From Blastococcus sp. CCUG 61487 (GTDB lineage Bacteria > Actinomycetota > Actinomycetes > Mycobacteriales > Geodermatophilaceae), in NCBI RefSeq assembly GCF_005222955.1, contig NZ_LWUA01000027.1, positions 1-40,315 of the forward strand: DNA of 40,315 nt. The letters are read 5' to 3'. How positions within the stretch are numbered: the first letter of the stretch is position 1; every line of letters begins with the position of its first letter. Below the pieces are notes generated by a model, which saw nothing but the letters and a program-made list of their open reading frames with translations, ran no database searches and was not told the origin of the DNA. Shown here one piece after another: positions 31,379 to 38,716 of this stretch. The position numbers were made by a program, and so were the translations under genes.

Positions 31379-32257
31379 GTGCGCGTACACGGATCGGTGC
31401 TGGAGCTGCCCGAGGCAGGACCGGCCGACCACCTGTGCTGGCTGCACGACGACGACGCGGCGTTCGTGGACGTGGTCCGCGGGTTCCTCGCCGGCGGCCT
31501 GGCCCGCGGGGAGCGCCTGCTCTGCGTCGGCGACCGAGCCGTCGCCGCGCTCGACGACGCCGACGGCGAACTCGGGGACGTGGCGCGGCTGCGTGCCGAC
31601 GGCGTCGTGGAGACGATGACGGTCGCCGAGGCCTACGCGGCGGCCGGCGGGTTCGCCATCGACAGGCAGCGCGCGTTCTACGACGCCGCCACCCGCCGGG
31701 CGCAGGCCGACGGGCACCGGGGGCTGCGGGTCGTCGCCGACCTGACCGAGTTCGCCACCGAGCCGGAGCTGCTCCCGGAGCTGCTCCGCTGGGAGCACGT
31801 CGCCGACGAGCTCATGGCCTCGGGGTCGGGCATGTCGGCCCTGTGCACGTACCGCCGCGACCTGCCGCCCGAGAGCCTGGCCCAGGTGCTCGCCGTCCAC
31901 CCGCGGGGAAACGGCGCCGAGCACCTGACCCCGTTCCGGCTGCTCGCGGGCGACGGTCACCTGGCACTCAGGGGCAGCGTCGACACCTTCAGCGCCGGCC
32001 GGCTGGCCACGCTGCTGGCCGGCACCGCCACCGACCGGGCCGCCGTGCTGGACCTGACCGGCCTGGACTTCATCGACGTGGCCGGCTGCCGCGCGCTGGC
32101 CGGCTGGGCGGTGGCGCTGGAGTCGGGCGGCGCCCGGCCGGAGCTGCGCGGCGCCTCGCCGCTCGTACGGCGCATGTGGCGGATCCTGGGGCTCGACGCC
32201 GTCGCACCTGTCCGCTTCTCCGAGCCCCCCGGCGCGAGGGCCTACGACCGCTACTGA
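31379..32257 (+). CDS. MEDS-STAS domain protein (anti-anti-sigma-like)
   Basis: A 292-residue protein. The N-terminal MEDS domain (about 15-180) begins DHLCWLHDDDAAFV and ends with ALCTYRRDLPPE; the C-terminal STAS domain (about 185-280) has AVLDLTGLDFIDVAGCRAL. In SpoIIAA-type antagonists the residue after the conserved Asp is the phosphorylated Ser; here Asp233 is followed by Val234, so classical phosphorylation by an RsbW-like kinase seems impossible. The protein may be a permanently active antagonist or purely a sensor. The same sensory domain occurs in the ATPase protein at 19134. Its stop overlaps the converging coiled-coil gene by 7 bp. Confidence 0.9.
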   Translation: MRVHGSVLELPEAGPADHLCWLHDDDAAFVDVVRGFLAGGLARGERLLCVGDRAVAALDDADGELGDVARLRADGVVETMTVAEAYAAAGGFAIDRQRAFYDAATRRAQADGHRGLRVVADLTEFATEPELLPELLRWEHVADELMASGSGMSALCTYRRDLPPESLAQVLAVHPRGNGAEHLTPFRLLAGDGHLALRGSVDTFSAGRLATLLAGTATDRAAVLDLTGLDFIDVAGCRALAGWAVALESGGARPELRGASPLVRRMWRILGLDAVAPVRFSEPPGARAYDRY

Positions 32258-32661
32258 GCCTGGCTCGGCTGCGGGGGTCCCTCCGGCGGTCCCTCGCGGC
32301 GCACGAAGTCACCGACGGCCTCCTCGAGCCGGGCCCACGAGCCGCTCCACTCGACCAGCGGCTCGAGGATCCGCTCGAAGACGGCGAGCTGCTGGTCGAA
32401 GGCCTCCAGCTGGGCACGCATCCCGGCGATCGAGGCGCGCTGGGCGCTCACCATCTCGGCGACGGCGCGCAGCTGGGCCGCGGACATGGCGCCCGGCGGG
32501 CTCGGCAGCGCGGGCAGGGACAGCTTCGCGGGCACGGCGCCGGCGACGGACCGCGCGCGGTCGGTGAACCCGCGCAGCTGCTGCACGAACTCGTCGATCG
32601 ACCTGCCCACGATGCCGCCCACCGGCGGCACCGGATCGGACGCGGGGTGTTCCTCGCTCAT
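32251..32661 (-). CDS. Small helical (coiled-coil) hypothetical protein
   Basis: A 136-residue protein with no recognised family. Residues 58-118 form a long heptad-like helix (AQLRAVAEMVSAQRASIAGMRAQLEAFDQQLAVFERILEPL in outline), flanked by Pro-rich ends (GPPEGPPQPSQAQ at the C-terminus). There is no signal peptide or transmembrane segment. Such short proteins near phasin-like or polyester-associated loci exist, but nothing here proves a link. The ATG at 32659-32661 gives an acidic N-terminus, MSEEHPASDP. It overlaps the end of the MEDS-STAS gene by 7 bp tail to tail and shares strand with the DUF2218 gene 50 bp upstream, so the two may be one transcript. Confidence 0.75.
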   Translation of the reverse strand: MSEEHPASDPVPPVGGIVGRSIDEFVQQLRGFTDRARSVAGAVPAKLSLPALPSPPGAMSAAQLRAVAEMVSAQRASIAGMRAQLEAFDQQLAVFERILEPLVEWSGSWARLEEAVGDFVRREGPPEGPPQPSQAQ

Positions 32662-32711
32662 GCCTCGGACGCTATGCCGGAGCGCATCCGGCGGCGAGCG
32701 GACCGCGCCGG

Positions 32712-33032
32712 TCAGCCCGCGGCCGGCGCCAGGCCCGGCTCCGGCGCCCAGCTGACGGTGAGGGAGTCCCGCGCGCCGAACCGCTCGAGGTGGTCGCCGA
32801 GCACGTGCTGGACGCGAGCCAGGCCCTCGGGGGTGGCCGACTCGGCGACCAGGGTCAGCACGCCGTCGCCGAGCACGATGCTGCCCGTGCCGAAGTCGAA
32901 GAACGACGCCGTGGACGTGCCTCCCTCGGTGGTGAACTCGAGCTTGCGGCCCAGGTGGGAGACCAGTTGCTTGGCGTAGCGCGCCGGGTTGTCGGTGCGG
33001 ACGTCGGCGCTGGCGCGCAGTGGAGCAGTCAT
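32712..33032 (-). CDS. DUF2218 domain protein
   Basis: A 106-residue protein matching the DUF2218 pattern: an N-terminal ARYAKQLVSHLGRK, a central strand pair around FFDFGTGSIVLGDGVLTLVAES, then GLARVQHVLGDHLERFG. DUF2218 proteins are often encoded beside siderophore-interacting proteins or iron-uptake genes; their biochemical role is unknown. GGAGAGGA lies 5 nt upstream of the ATG at 33030-33032. A possible iron box overlaps its -10 sequence, which would fit repression when iron is plentiful. Confidence 0.88.
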   Translation of the reverse strand: MTAPLRASADVRTDNPARYAKQLVSHLGRKLEFTTEGGTSTASFFDFGTGSIVLGDGVLTLVAESATPEGLARVQHVLGDHLERFGARDSLTVSWAPEPGLAPAAG

Positions 33033-33061
33033 GGGGTCCTCTCCGCCACCCCTCTGGCGAC

Positions 33062-33076
33062 TTAGGGTCACCTTAC
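33062..33076 (-). promoter_or_regulatory. Candidate IdeR/DtxR iron box over the DUF2218 promoter
   Basis: TTAGGGTCACCTTAC resembles the core and right half of the 19-bp DtxR/IdeR consensus (TTAGG...CCTAA type); the left half is poor. Read on the minus strand it contains TAAGGT (33075-33070), a TANNNT -10 box 37 bp ahead of the ATG of the DUF2218 gene, so a bound regulator would cover the promoter. Confidence 0.4.
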
Positions 33077-33226
33077 TCGCCGGGTGCCGCCGGGGGCCGG
33101 CGTCGCCACCCGCGACACCCGACCGCGGCGCTGCCGCCGCGACGCCGGAGCACGGCAGACTGGATCCGGCCCGCTGCGGCCCGGGTGTTCGCCGATCTCC
33201 TGCGGGAGGTGTCCCGAAGGAGTGCG

Positions 33227-34426
33227 ATGGGCCTGTCCTCCGCCCGGGCGGCCTCGGCCGCGGTGCTGATCGCGTGCGGTCTGGTGGCCTGCGGGAGCGG
33301 TGGCTCGGAAGGCGGGTCCGCACCCACCGGCAGCGGCTCCCCCGCGCCGAGCACCGCGACCTCCGAGGCGCCGCCGCCCGCGCCGGTGGACGAGGCCGAG
33401 GCCGCGGTGGACACGGTCCTCGACGAGCTGGACCGGCGGGCGGAGATCGCCCAGCTCTTCGTCGTCGGTGTGCCGGCCGACGGTCTGGCCGCCGGCGCGG
33501 GGCTCGTCGACGACGGCGTGGGCGGGCTCTTCCTCGCGGGTCGACCGACCGCCTCGGCAGCCGAGCTCGCCGGTCTCACCGCGGGGTGGCAGCAGCAGGC
33601 CGGGCTCGGGGTGTGGATCGCCGTCGACCAGGAGGGCGGCAGCGTGCAGACCCTCAAGGGCGAGGGGTTCGACCTCCTCCCCCGCGCGACCAGGCAGGGC
33701 GACCTACCGCCCGACGGGCTCGCCGCGCTGGCGACCGGTCTCGGCGCGCAGCTGGACGCGGCCGGCATCAACCTGAACCTGGCCCCGGTGGTGGACGTCG
33801 TCCCGGCCGGGACCGAGCGGGCGAACGGACCGATCGGCTACTACGACAGGCAGTACGGCAGCACCGCCGCCGAGGTGGCGCCGGCCGCGGCCGCGATCGT
33901 GGACGGCCTGGCCGCGTCGGGGGTCACCTCGACGCTCAAGCACTTCCCGGGGCTGGGGCTGGTGCGCGGCAACACCGACGACACCGCCGACGTCGTCGAC
34001 ACCGTCACCACCGCCGACCACGAGCAGGTGACCGCGTTCGCGGGCACGCTGGCGCGGACGTCGGCCGACCCGATGGTCATGACGTCCTCGGCGACGTACA
34101 CCCAGCTCGACCCGACGACGCTGGCCGCCTTCTCGTCATCGGTCGTCCGCGACCTGCTCCGGGGCCGGCTGGCGTTCGAGGGCCCGGTCATCTCCGACGA
34201 CCTCGGCAACGCCAGGGCGGTCGCGCACGTGCCGGTCGGCGAACGGGCGGTGCGCTTCCTGGCGGCGGGCGGCACCCTCGTCCTCACCGTGGCGCCGGCC
34301 ACCTTCCCGCCGATGCTCGAGGCGGTGGTGAGCCGGGACGCGGCTGATCCGGAGTTCGCCGCGATCGTCGACGACGCGGTCCGGACCGCCCTGCTCGCCA
34401 AGGCCCGGGCCGGTCTGCTCGACTGA
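33227..34426 (+). CDS. GH3-family lipoprotein (beta-N-acetylhexosaminidase/NagZ-like)
   Basis: A 399-residue exported lipoprotein: signal sequence then lipobox LVAC with Cys22, followed by a Ser/Pro/Gly-rich linker to about residue 58. The GH3 TIM-barrel domain follows: IAQLFVVGVP, VGGLFLAGRP, IAVDQEGGSVQTL, NLNLAPVVDV, STLKHFPGLG and GPVISDDLGNARAV, whose Asp fits the nucleophile. In NagZ the catalytic loop reads KHFPGHG...DSH; here it is KHFPGLG...GNTD, a variant known in actinobacterial relatives, so hexosaminidase activity needs proof. AAGGAG precedes the ATG by 4 nt. A cell-wall role is inferred from location and from the neighbouring transglycosylase gene. Confidence 0.88.
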   Translation: MGLSSARAASAAVLIACGLVACGSGGSEGGSAPTGSGSPAPSTATSEAPPPAPVDEAEAAVDTVLDELDRRAEIAQLFVVGVPADGLAAGAGLVDDGVGGLFLAGRPTASAAELAGLTAGWQQQAGLGVWIAVDQEGGSVQTLKGEGFDLLPRATRQGDLPPDGLAALATGLGAQLDAAGINLNLAPVVDVVPAGTERANGPIGYYDRQYGSTAAEVAPAAAAIVDGLAASGVTSTLKHFPGLGLVRGNTDDTADVVDTVTTADHEQVTAFAGTLARTSADPMVMTSSATYTQLDPTTLAAFSSSVVRDLLRGRLAFEGPVISDDLGNARAVAHVPVGERAVRFLAAGGTLVLTVAPATFPPMLEAVVSRDAADPEFAAIVDDAVRTALLAKARAGLLD

Positions 34427-34460
34427 CTGGGCCCGCGGGCAGCGGCCTACCTCACGGCGA

Positions 34461-34498
34461 AGCGTCCTCCCTCACCGCAAGCGGTGAGGGAGGACGCT
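34461..34498. terminator. Perfect 18-bp stem hairpin between convergent genes
   Basis: The arm AGCGTCCTCCCTCACCGC (34461-34478) pairs perfectly with 34481-34498 around AA, giving the apex CCGCAAGCGG. It follows the GH3 gene and precedes the stop of the converging transglycosylase gene, so it is probably a bidirectional terminator. The CGCAAGC apex is shared with the element at 24127-24175. Confidence 0.75.
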
Positions 34499-34502
34499 CG
34501 GG

Positions 34503-34519
34503 GATCAGGTTCCCTGATC
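34503..34519. terminator. Second small hairpin GATCAGG/CCTGATC
   Basis: A 7-bp perfect stem with a 3-base loop lies 5 bp beyond the large hairpin and 24 bp from the stop of the transglycosylase gene. It may add to termination of that gene. Confidence 0.4.
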
Positions 34520-34542
34520 GTGACGCCGGCGGCCTTGGCGGC

Positions 34543-35304
34543 TCAGTACCAGCCCTTGGCCTGCGAGTGGGACCAGGCACCGCAGGGGGTGCCGAACCGG
34601 TTCGCGATGTAGATCAGCCCGGCGTCGATCTGGCGGTAGCCGTCCGACGTCTTGGCGATGCCGGTGCTCGCCCACGTGCTGTTCAGGAACTGCGGGATGC
34701 CGTAGGCGGTGCTCGTCGGGTTCTGGGCGTTCGGGTTCCAGCCGCTCTCCTTGCCCCACAGCTTCTCGAGGCAGGAGAACTGCTGGCTGTCGCCACCCAA
34801 CTTCTGCAGCGCGTAGCTCTGGTAGGAACCCTTCGGCGCGGCGGGAGCAGCCGCTGCGGCGCGAGGTGCGGCGGCCGCCCGGCGGGCTGCCTCCTCGGCC
34901 TGCGCGACCCGGGCCGCCTCGGCGCGAGCAGCCTCCTCGGCGGCGATCCGGGCGGCCTCCTCGGCGGCGCGGCGGTCGTGCTCGGCCTGCTCCGCCGCCA
35001 GCTGGGCGAGCGCGGCCTGCTGCTGCTCGGCGTCGCGGGCGCTGCGGCTGGCGGCCAGCTCCTGCAGCGGCGCGACGGTGGCGGCCTCGAGCGCGGCCGG
35101 GGTGTCGGCGGTGATGCCGAGCTGCTGCGCGACGCTCACCGGCTCGGTCGCGGCCTCTGCCCCGGCGGTGGCCGGTTCGCCGGCCGCGGTGAGGACGCCG
35201 AGGGTCAGGGCGCCGGCGGCGGCGGCGCCGACCAGCAGGGCGGGGCGTCGGGCGCCGGTGGACGAACGGCGGGCACGGGACAACACGGTGGTACGGAGGT
35301 TCAT
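34543..35304 (-). CDS. Secreted transglycosylase-like cell-wall protein
   Basis: A 253-residue exported protein. The Arg-rich N-terminus and hydrophobic segment PALLVGAAAAGALTLGVLTA (21-40) form a signal peptide; an Ala/Glu-rich coiled coil (about 85-150) acts as a stalk; the C-terminal 95 residues form a lysozyme/SLT-like domain with SYQSYALQKLGG, LWGKESGWNPNAQN (Glu186 is the likely catalytic acid) and STAYGIPQFLNSTWA, ending QAKGWY. Cys178 and the Cys in FGTPCGAW may form a disulfide. Comparable proteins cleave peptidoglycan glycan strands and include resuscitation-promoting-like factors. The ATG has only a distant GGAG. The long leader carries a c-di-AMP riboswitch, tying expression to that messenger. 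Confidence 0.9.
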   Translation of the reverse strand: MNLRTTVLSRARRSSTGARRPALLVGAAAAGALTLGVLTAAGEPATAGAEAATEPVSVAQQLGITADTPAALEAATVAPLQELAASRSARDAEQQQAALAQLAAEQAEHDRRAAEEAARIAAEEAARAEAARVAQAEEAARRAAAAPRAAAAAPAAPKGSYQSYALQKLGGDSQQFSCLEKLWGKESGWNPNAQNPTSTAYGIPQFLNSTWASTGIAKTSDGYRQIDAGLIYIANRFGTPCGAWSHSQAKGWY

Positions 35305-35342
35305 GGGGAGGGTGTGCTCCGGGTGTCAGGGCGCAGCAGAGC

Positions 35343-35364
35343 CATCGCCCGCTCAGGGGCGACG
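35343..35364 (-). promoter_or_regulatory. Hairpin downstream of riboswitch aptamer (expression platform)
   Basis: On the minus strand CGTCGCCC pairs with GGGCGATG (one G-T wobble) around CTGAGC. It lies between the aptamer and the start codon, 38 nt from the ATG, and could be the terminator or translation switch. No U-run follows, so intrinsic termination is not certain. Confidence 0.45.
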
Positions 35365-35394
35365 CGCACTCCAGCTGTCCAGTTCTTCCGTGAG

Positions 35395-35523
35395 CCGCCT
35401 ACCGAGTTAGCTGACGGGTTCGGGCGGGAAGCAGCCCTACCGCCCCGGACTGGAGGTCCGGGGTCGAGATTCACCCCAGTACTGCGGTGGGTCCCCGGCT
35501 CGCCCCGCGGGGCGACTCGGCGG
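35395..35523 (-). promoter_or_regulatory. c-di-AMP riboswitch aptamer (ydaO-yuaA type)
   Basis: Read on the minus strand, the conserved blocks of the ydaO-yuaA class appear in order: CCGGGGACCCA, TGGGGTGAATCTC, GGTAGGGCTGCTTCC, GCCCGAACCCGTCAGCTAAC and the closing TAGGCGG. The P1 arm CCGCCGAG at 35523-35516 pairs with CTCGG-TA-GGCGG ending at 35395. The class binds cyclic di-AMP and usually turns expression off; in Actinobacteria it stands before cell-wall hydrolase and resuscitation-factor genes, as here. The sequence agrees with the B. subtilis ydaO core as I remember it almost base for base. Confidence 0.93.
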
Positions 35524-35576
35524 CGCCCGGCTCGGCACCCCGCTGTTCGAGGTCCGCCGATCGACCGGACCGATCC

Positions 35577-35605
35577 AACGTACGACCGTGATCTGTTCGT
35601 GACAA
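35577..35605 (-). promoter_or_regulatory. Promoter TTGTCA-N17-TACGTT for the riboswitch transcript
   Basis: On the minus strand -35 TTGTCA (35605-35600) and -10 TACGTT (35582-35577) have a 17-bp spacer. Transcription would start near 35570, about 47 nt ahead of the aptamer. Direct repeats GTCACG (35603-35598) and ATCACG (35592-35587), 11 bp apart, overlap the -35 and spacer and resemble MtrA-type repeats near resuscitation-factor genes. Confidence 0.65.
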
Positions 35606-35661
35606 ACCTGCAGCGGAGAAATCGGACGTGATCCTCGTCCCCTTGACGCGGCGGAGCAGCG

Positions 35662-36312
35662 TCAGGGCAGGCGCCAGACGGTCGTGCATCGCAGGCGCGG
35701 AGACCCGTCGGGAGCGCCTTCGGTGTCGGCGACGTCGTGCACGGCCGCCTCGGTCAGCCGATCGTGCGGCAGGTACGGCCGGCCGGGGTCGCCGATGAAC
35801 ACCTCGGCCCCGGCGGCCCGCGCGGCCTCCAGGAACGGCAGGACCCGCTCGGTCATGAGCCGGTCGTAGCAGACGTCCCCGGCGAGGACGACGTCGACGA
35901 CCGGCGGCGCGCTGCCCAGCAGGTCACCCACCGGCTCGATCCCGGAGACACCGTTGAGCGCGGCGTTCTCCGGGATGGCGGCGAGCCCGAACGGGTCGAT
36001 CTCGCTGGCCAGCACGCGCGAGGCACCCGCCATGGCCGCCGCGACCGCGACCAGCCCGCTCCCCGCTCCGAGATCGAGGACCGACCGCCCGGCGACGAGG
36101 TCGGGGTGGTCCAGGACGTGGCGGGCCAGCGCCTGACCACCCGGCCAGGCAGCGGCCCAGAAGGGCGGGTCCTGCTCGGTCCGGCCCTGCTCCACCTCCA
36201 TCGCCTCCCAGAGCGCCACGACGTCGGTGGCGACCAGCAGCTGCACCTCGGGCACCAGCGAGGGCCGGGCCGGGCGGGTGTGGGCGCGGATGAACTCGGC
36301 GGGGACGGCCAC
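35662..36312 (-). CDS. Class I SAM-dependent methyltransferase (ETF-beta lysine / nicotinamide methyltransferase-like)
   Basis: A 216-residue methyltransferase. The segment FWAAAWPGGQALARHVLDHPDL before motif I, motif I SVLDLGAGSGLVAVAAAMAGA, then LASEIDPFGLAAIPENAALNG and VLAGDVCYD make up the pattern of the ETF-beta lysine methyltransferase / PrmA-related group that acts on proteins or small amines. The GTG at 36310-36312 starts 4 bp after the SDR stop, so it is the last gene of the ethA-SDR-methyltransferase operon. A link to EthA chemistry is not evident; the target is unknown. Confidence 0.88.
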   Translation of the reverse strand: MAVPAEFIRAHTRPARPSLVPEVQLLVATDVVALWEAMEVEQGRTEQDPPFWAAAWPGGQALARHVLDHPDLVAGRSVLDLGAGSGLVAVAAAMAGASRVLASEIDPFGLAAIPENAALNGVSGIEPVGDLLGSAPPVVDVVLAGDVCYDRLMTERVLPFLEAARAAGAEVFIGDPGRPYLPHDRLTEAAVHDVADTEGAPDGSPRLRCTTVWRLP

Positions 36313-36316
36313 GGCG

Positions 36317-37162
36317 TCAGCCGCGCCCGCCCGCCGCGGCGCGACGGCCGGCGATCCGGGCTATCGGCCGCCAGTAGGTGCCCGGCCGCAGCCGGACCAG
36401 CGCGTCGGGCACCTTCGCCGTGGCGCCGATGAGCAGCCGCGGGCGGCGCTTCTCGATCGCCGCCACGATCTGCGCGGCCGCCTTCTCCGGCGGGATCCGG
36501 AGCAGCTTGTCGAACTCCTCGCGGCCGGCCGCCAGCTCCGGCGGCACCCCCGACCCCATGCGGGCGCTCTGCGCGATGCGTGTCCGGATGCCGCCGGGGT
36601 GGACCACCGTCACGCCGATCCCGTCGTCGGCCAGCTCGTGCCGCAGCGACTCGCTGAACCCGCGGACGGCGAACTTGCTGGCGGCATAGGCGGCCTGGCC
36701 GGCGGGCGCGAAGATGCCGAAGACACTGGAGACGTTGACCAGGTGCGCCCCGGGGTGGGCCTTGAGCACCGGCAGCAGCGCGGCGGTCAGCCGGACGACG
36801 GCGCGGAAGTTGATCGCCAGCACCCAGTCGAACTCCTCGAGGGTGACCTGGTCGAACCGGCCACCGAGCGCCACGCCGGCGTTGTTGACCAGCAGCGTCG
36901 TCTGGGGGTGCGCCGAGGCCAGCGTCGCCCCGAGCTCGTCGGTGGCCGCCTCGTCGGCGAGGTCGACGACGTAGGTCTGCACCGCGAGCTGCGGATGGGC
37001 CGTGCGGATCCCGTCGGCGACGGTGGCCAGCCGGTCGGCGTCCTTGTCGACGAGCACCAGGGAGCTGCCGCGCTCGGCCAGCTGCACCGCCAGCGCCTCG
37101 CCGATCCCGCTGGCTGCGCCGGTGACGACGGCGGTGCCACCGGCGAACGCGTACGGGCCCAT
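36317..37162 (-). CDS. Short-chain dehydrogenase/reductase
   Basis: A 281-residue classical SDR. The cofactor motif TGAASGIG lies at 14-21, the Asp of VLVDKDADR suggests NAD preference, NNAG lies near residue 92, and the catalytic Ser is in VNVSSVFG with Tyr-x3-Lys in AAYAASKFAV. The extended C-terminus (about 215-281) is basic and ends in Arg/Gly/Ala-rich sequence. Its ATG overlaps the EthA stop by one base (TGATG), so translation is coupled. Pairing of a Baeyer-Villiger-type monooxygenase with an SDR suggests that an alcohol is oxidised to the ketone and then oxygenated, but that is inference. Confidence 0.93.
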   Translation of the reverse strand: MGPYAFAGGTAVVTGAASGIGEALAVQLAERGSSLVLVDKDADRLATVADGIRTAHPQLAVQTYVVDLADEAATDELGATLASAHPQTTLLVNNAGVALGGRFDQVTLEEFDWVLAINFRAVVRLTAALLPVLKAHPGAHLVNVSSVFGIFAPAGQAAYAASKFAVRGFSESLRHELADDGIGVTVVHPGGIRTRIAQSARMGSGVPPELAAGREEFDKLLRIPPEKAAAQIVAAIEKRRPRLLIGATAKVPDALVRLRPGTYWRPIARIAGRRAAAGGRG

Positions 37163-38643
37163 CAGGCGGCCGCCGTCTCGGCCCGCACGGGGGCGGCGGT
37201 GAACCTGATGCCCTCGTCCTCCACCGGGCCGCGGCGCATCATCCGGATGTCGCGGAGGTAGTTCTGGTGCAGCTTCCACGGCGTGCGCCGTCCCTGCTTG
37301 GGCAGCTGATCGAGGCTGCGCTGCACGTACCCCGACGCCAGGTCGAGGAAGGGCTGGTCGGCGCCCTCGGGCGGTGCGACCGGGGTGGCCACGGCCAGGC
37401 CCCGCTCGTCCAGGTGCCGCAGCAGCCGGCACACGTACCTGTTCACCAGGTCCGCCTTGAGGGTCCAGGAGGCGTTCGTGTAGCCGATGACCATCGAGAA
37501 GTTCGGGACGCCCGACAGCATCATCCCCTTGTAGGAGACGGTCTCGGAGACGTCGACGGGCTCACCGTCCAGGCACAGCGTCATCCCGCCCATCGGCAGC
37601 AGGTTCAGCCCCGTCGCGGTGATGATCACGTCGGCGTCGAGGTGGCTGCCGGACTCCAGCCGGATGCCCGTCTCGGTGAACGAGGCGATCCGGTCGGTGG
37701 CGATCGAGGCCTTCCCCGCGCGCAGCGTGCGGAACAGGTCGCCGTCGGGCACCAGGCACAGCCGCTGGTCCCAGGGGTCGTAGGGCGGGTTGAAGTGCGT
37801 GTCGACGTCGACGCCGTCCGGCAGCTGCTTGTCGGTGAGCCGGCGGATGAGCGCGCGGACGGCGTTCGGCCAGCGCCGGCTGGCCTGGTAGAGCGCGGTG
37901 GAGCTGAGCACGTTCTTCCAGCGCACCACCGAGTAGGCGACCTTCGCGGGCAGCCGGCTGCGCACCAGCTCGGCGAGCGGGTCCTTCTCCGGCAGCGACA
38001 GGATGTAGCTCGGCGTCCGCTGCAGCATCGTCACGTGCTCGGCGTCGGCGGCCAGGTTGGGCACCAGGGTGACGGCGGTGGCCCCGCTGCCGATGACGAC
38101 GATCCGCTTGCCGGCGCCGTCGAAGTCCTCCGGCCAGTGCTGCGGGTGGATCAGCTGCCCGGTGAACCGCTCCTCCCCCGGGAACTCCGGCCGGAAGCCC
38201 TCGTCGTAGCGGTAGTAGCCGGAGCAGACCTGCAGCCAGGAGCAGGTCAGGCGCACCGTCTCGTCGGTGTCGGTCCGGCGGGCGGTGACCGTCCAGCGGG
38301 CGTCGGCCGAGGACCAGTCGGCCGACAGCACCTCGTGGTGGAAGCGGATCTTCTCCTCCACGCCGTACTCGCGCGCGGTCTCGACGATGTACTCGCGGAT
38401 CGACTCGCCGTCGGCGATCGCCTTGGGCCCCGTCCAGGGCTTGAAGGCGTAGCCCAGCGTGAACATGTCGGAGTCCGACCGGATGCCGGGGTAGCGGAAC
38501 AGGTCCCAGGTGCCGCCGATGGCGCCGCGGGACTCGAGGATGGCGAAGGTCCTGTCCGGGCACTCGACCTGCAGGTGGCAGGCGGCGCCGATGCCGGACA
38601 GTCCGGCGCCGACGACGAGGACGTCCACGTGCTCCGAGCTCAT
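37162..38643 (-). CDS. ethA: FAD-containing monooxygenase EthA (Baeyer-Villiger type)
   Basis: A 493-residue protein collinear with Mycobacterium tuberculosis EthA (489 aa) over its whole length. FAD motif GAGLSG (12-17), GGTWDLFRYPGIRSDSDM, the Baeyer-Villiger fingerprint FTGQLIHPQHWP (160-171), NADPH motif GSGATA (185-190), WDQRLCLVPDGDLF, ITATGLNL and QNYLRDIRMMRRG are all present. EthA oxygenates ketones to esters and activates thioamide drugs such as ethionamide; its natural substrate is uncertain. AGGAG precedes the ATG. It diverges from the EthR gene across a repeat-bearing operator and leads an operon with an SDR and a methyltransferase. Confidence 0.96.
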   Translation of the reverse strand: MSSEHVDVLVVGAGLSGIGAACHLQVECPDRTFAILESRGAIGGTWDLFRYPGIRSDSDMFTLGYAFKPWTGPKAIADGESIREYIVETAREYGVEEKIRFHHEVLSADWSSADARWTVTARRTDTDETVRLTCSWLQVCSGYYRYDEGFRPEFPGEERFTGQLIHPQHWPEDFDGAGKRIVVIGSGATAVTLVPNLAADAEHVTMLQRTPSYILSLPEKDPLAELVRSRLPAKVAYSVVRWKNVLSSTALYQASRRWPNAVRALIRRLTDKQLPDGVDVDTHFNPPYDPWDQRLCLVPDGDLFRTLRAGKASIATDRIASFTETGIRLESGSHLDADVIITATGLNLLPMGGMTLCLDGEPVDVSETVSYKGMMLSGVPNFSMVIGYTNASWTLKADLVNRYVCRLLRHLDERGLAVATPVAPPEGADQPFLDLASGYVQRSLDQLPKQGRRTPWKLHQNYLRDIRMMRRGPVEDEGIRFTAAPVRAETAAA

Positions 38644-38716
38644 GGCCTCACTCCTGGGACGGGCCGCCTCGAGGCGGGCTGCGGTATCGGCGCTGCCGCG
38701 GAACTCTGCACCGCCG

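Noticed and set aside
35716-36312. The 35662 methyltransferase as ribosomal protein L11 methyltransferase PrmA
   Set aside because: At 216 residues it lacks the N-terminal substrate-recognition domain of PrmA.
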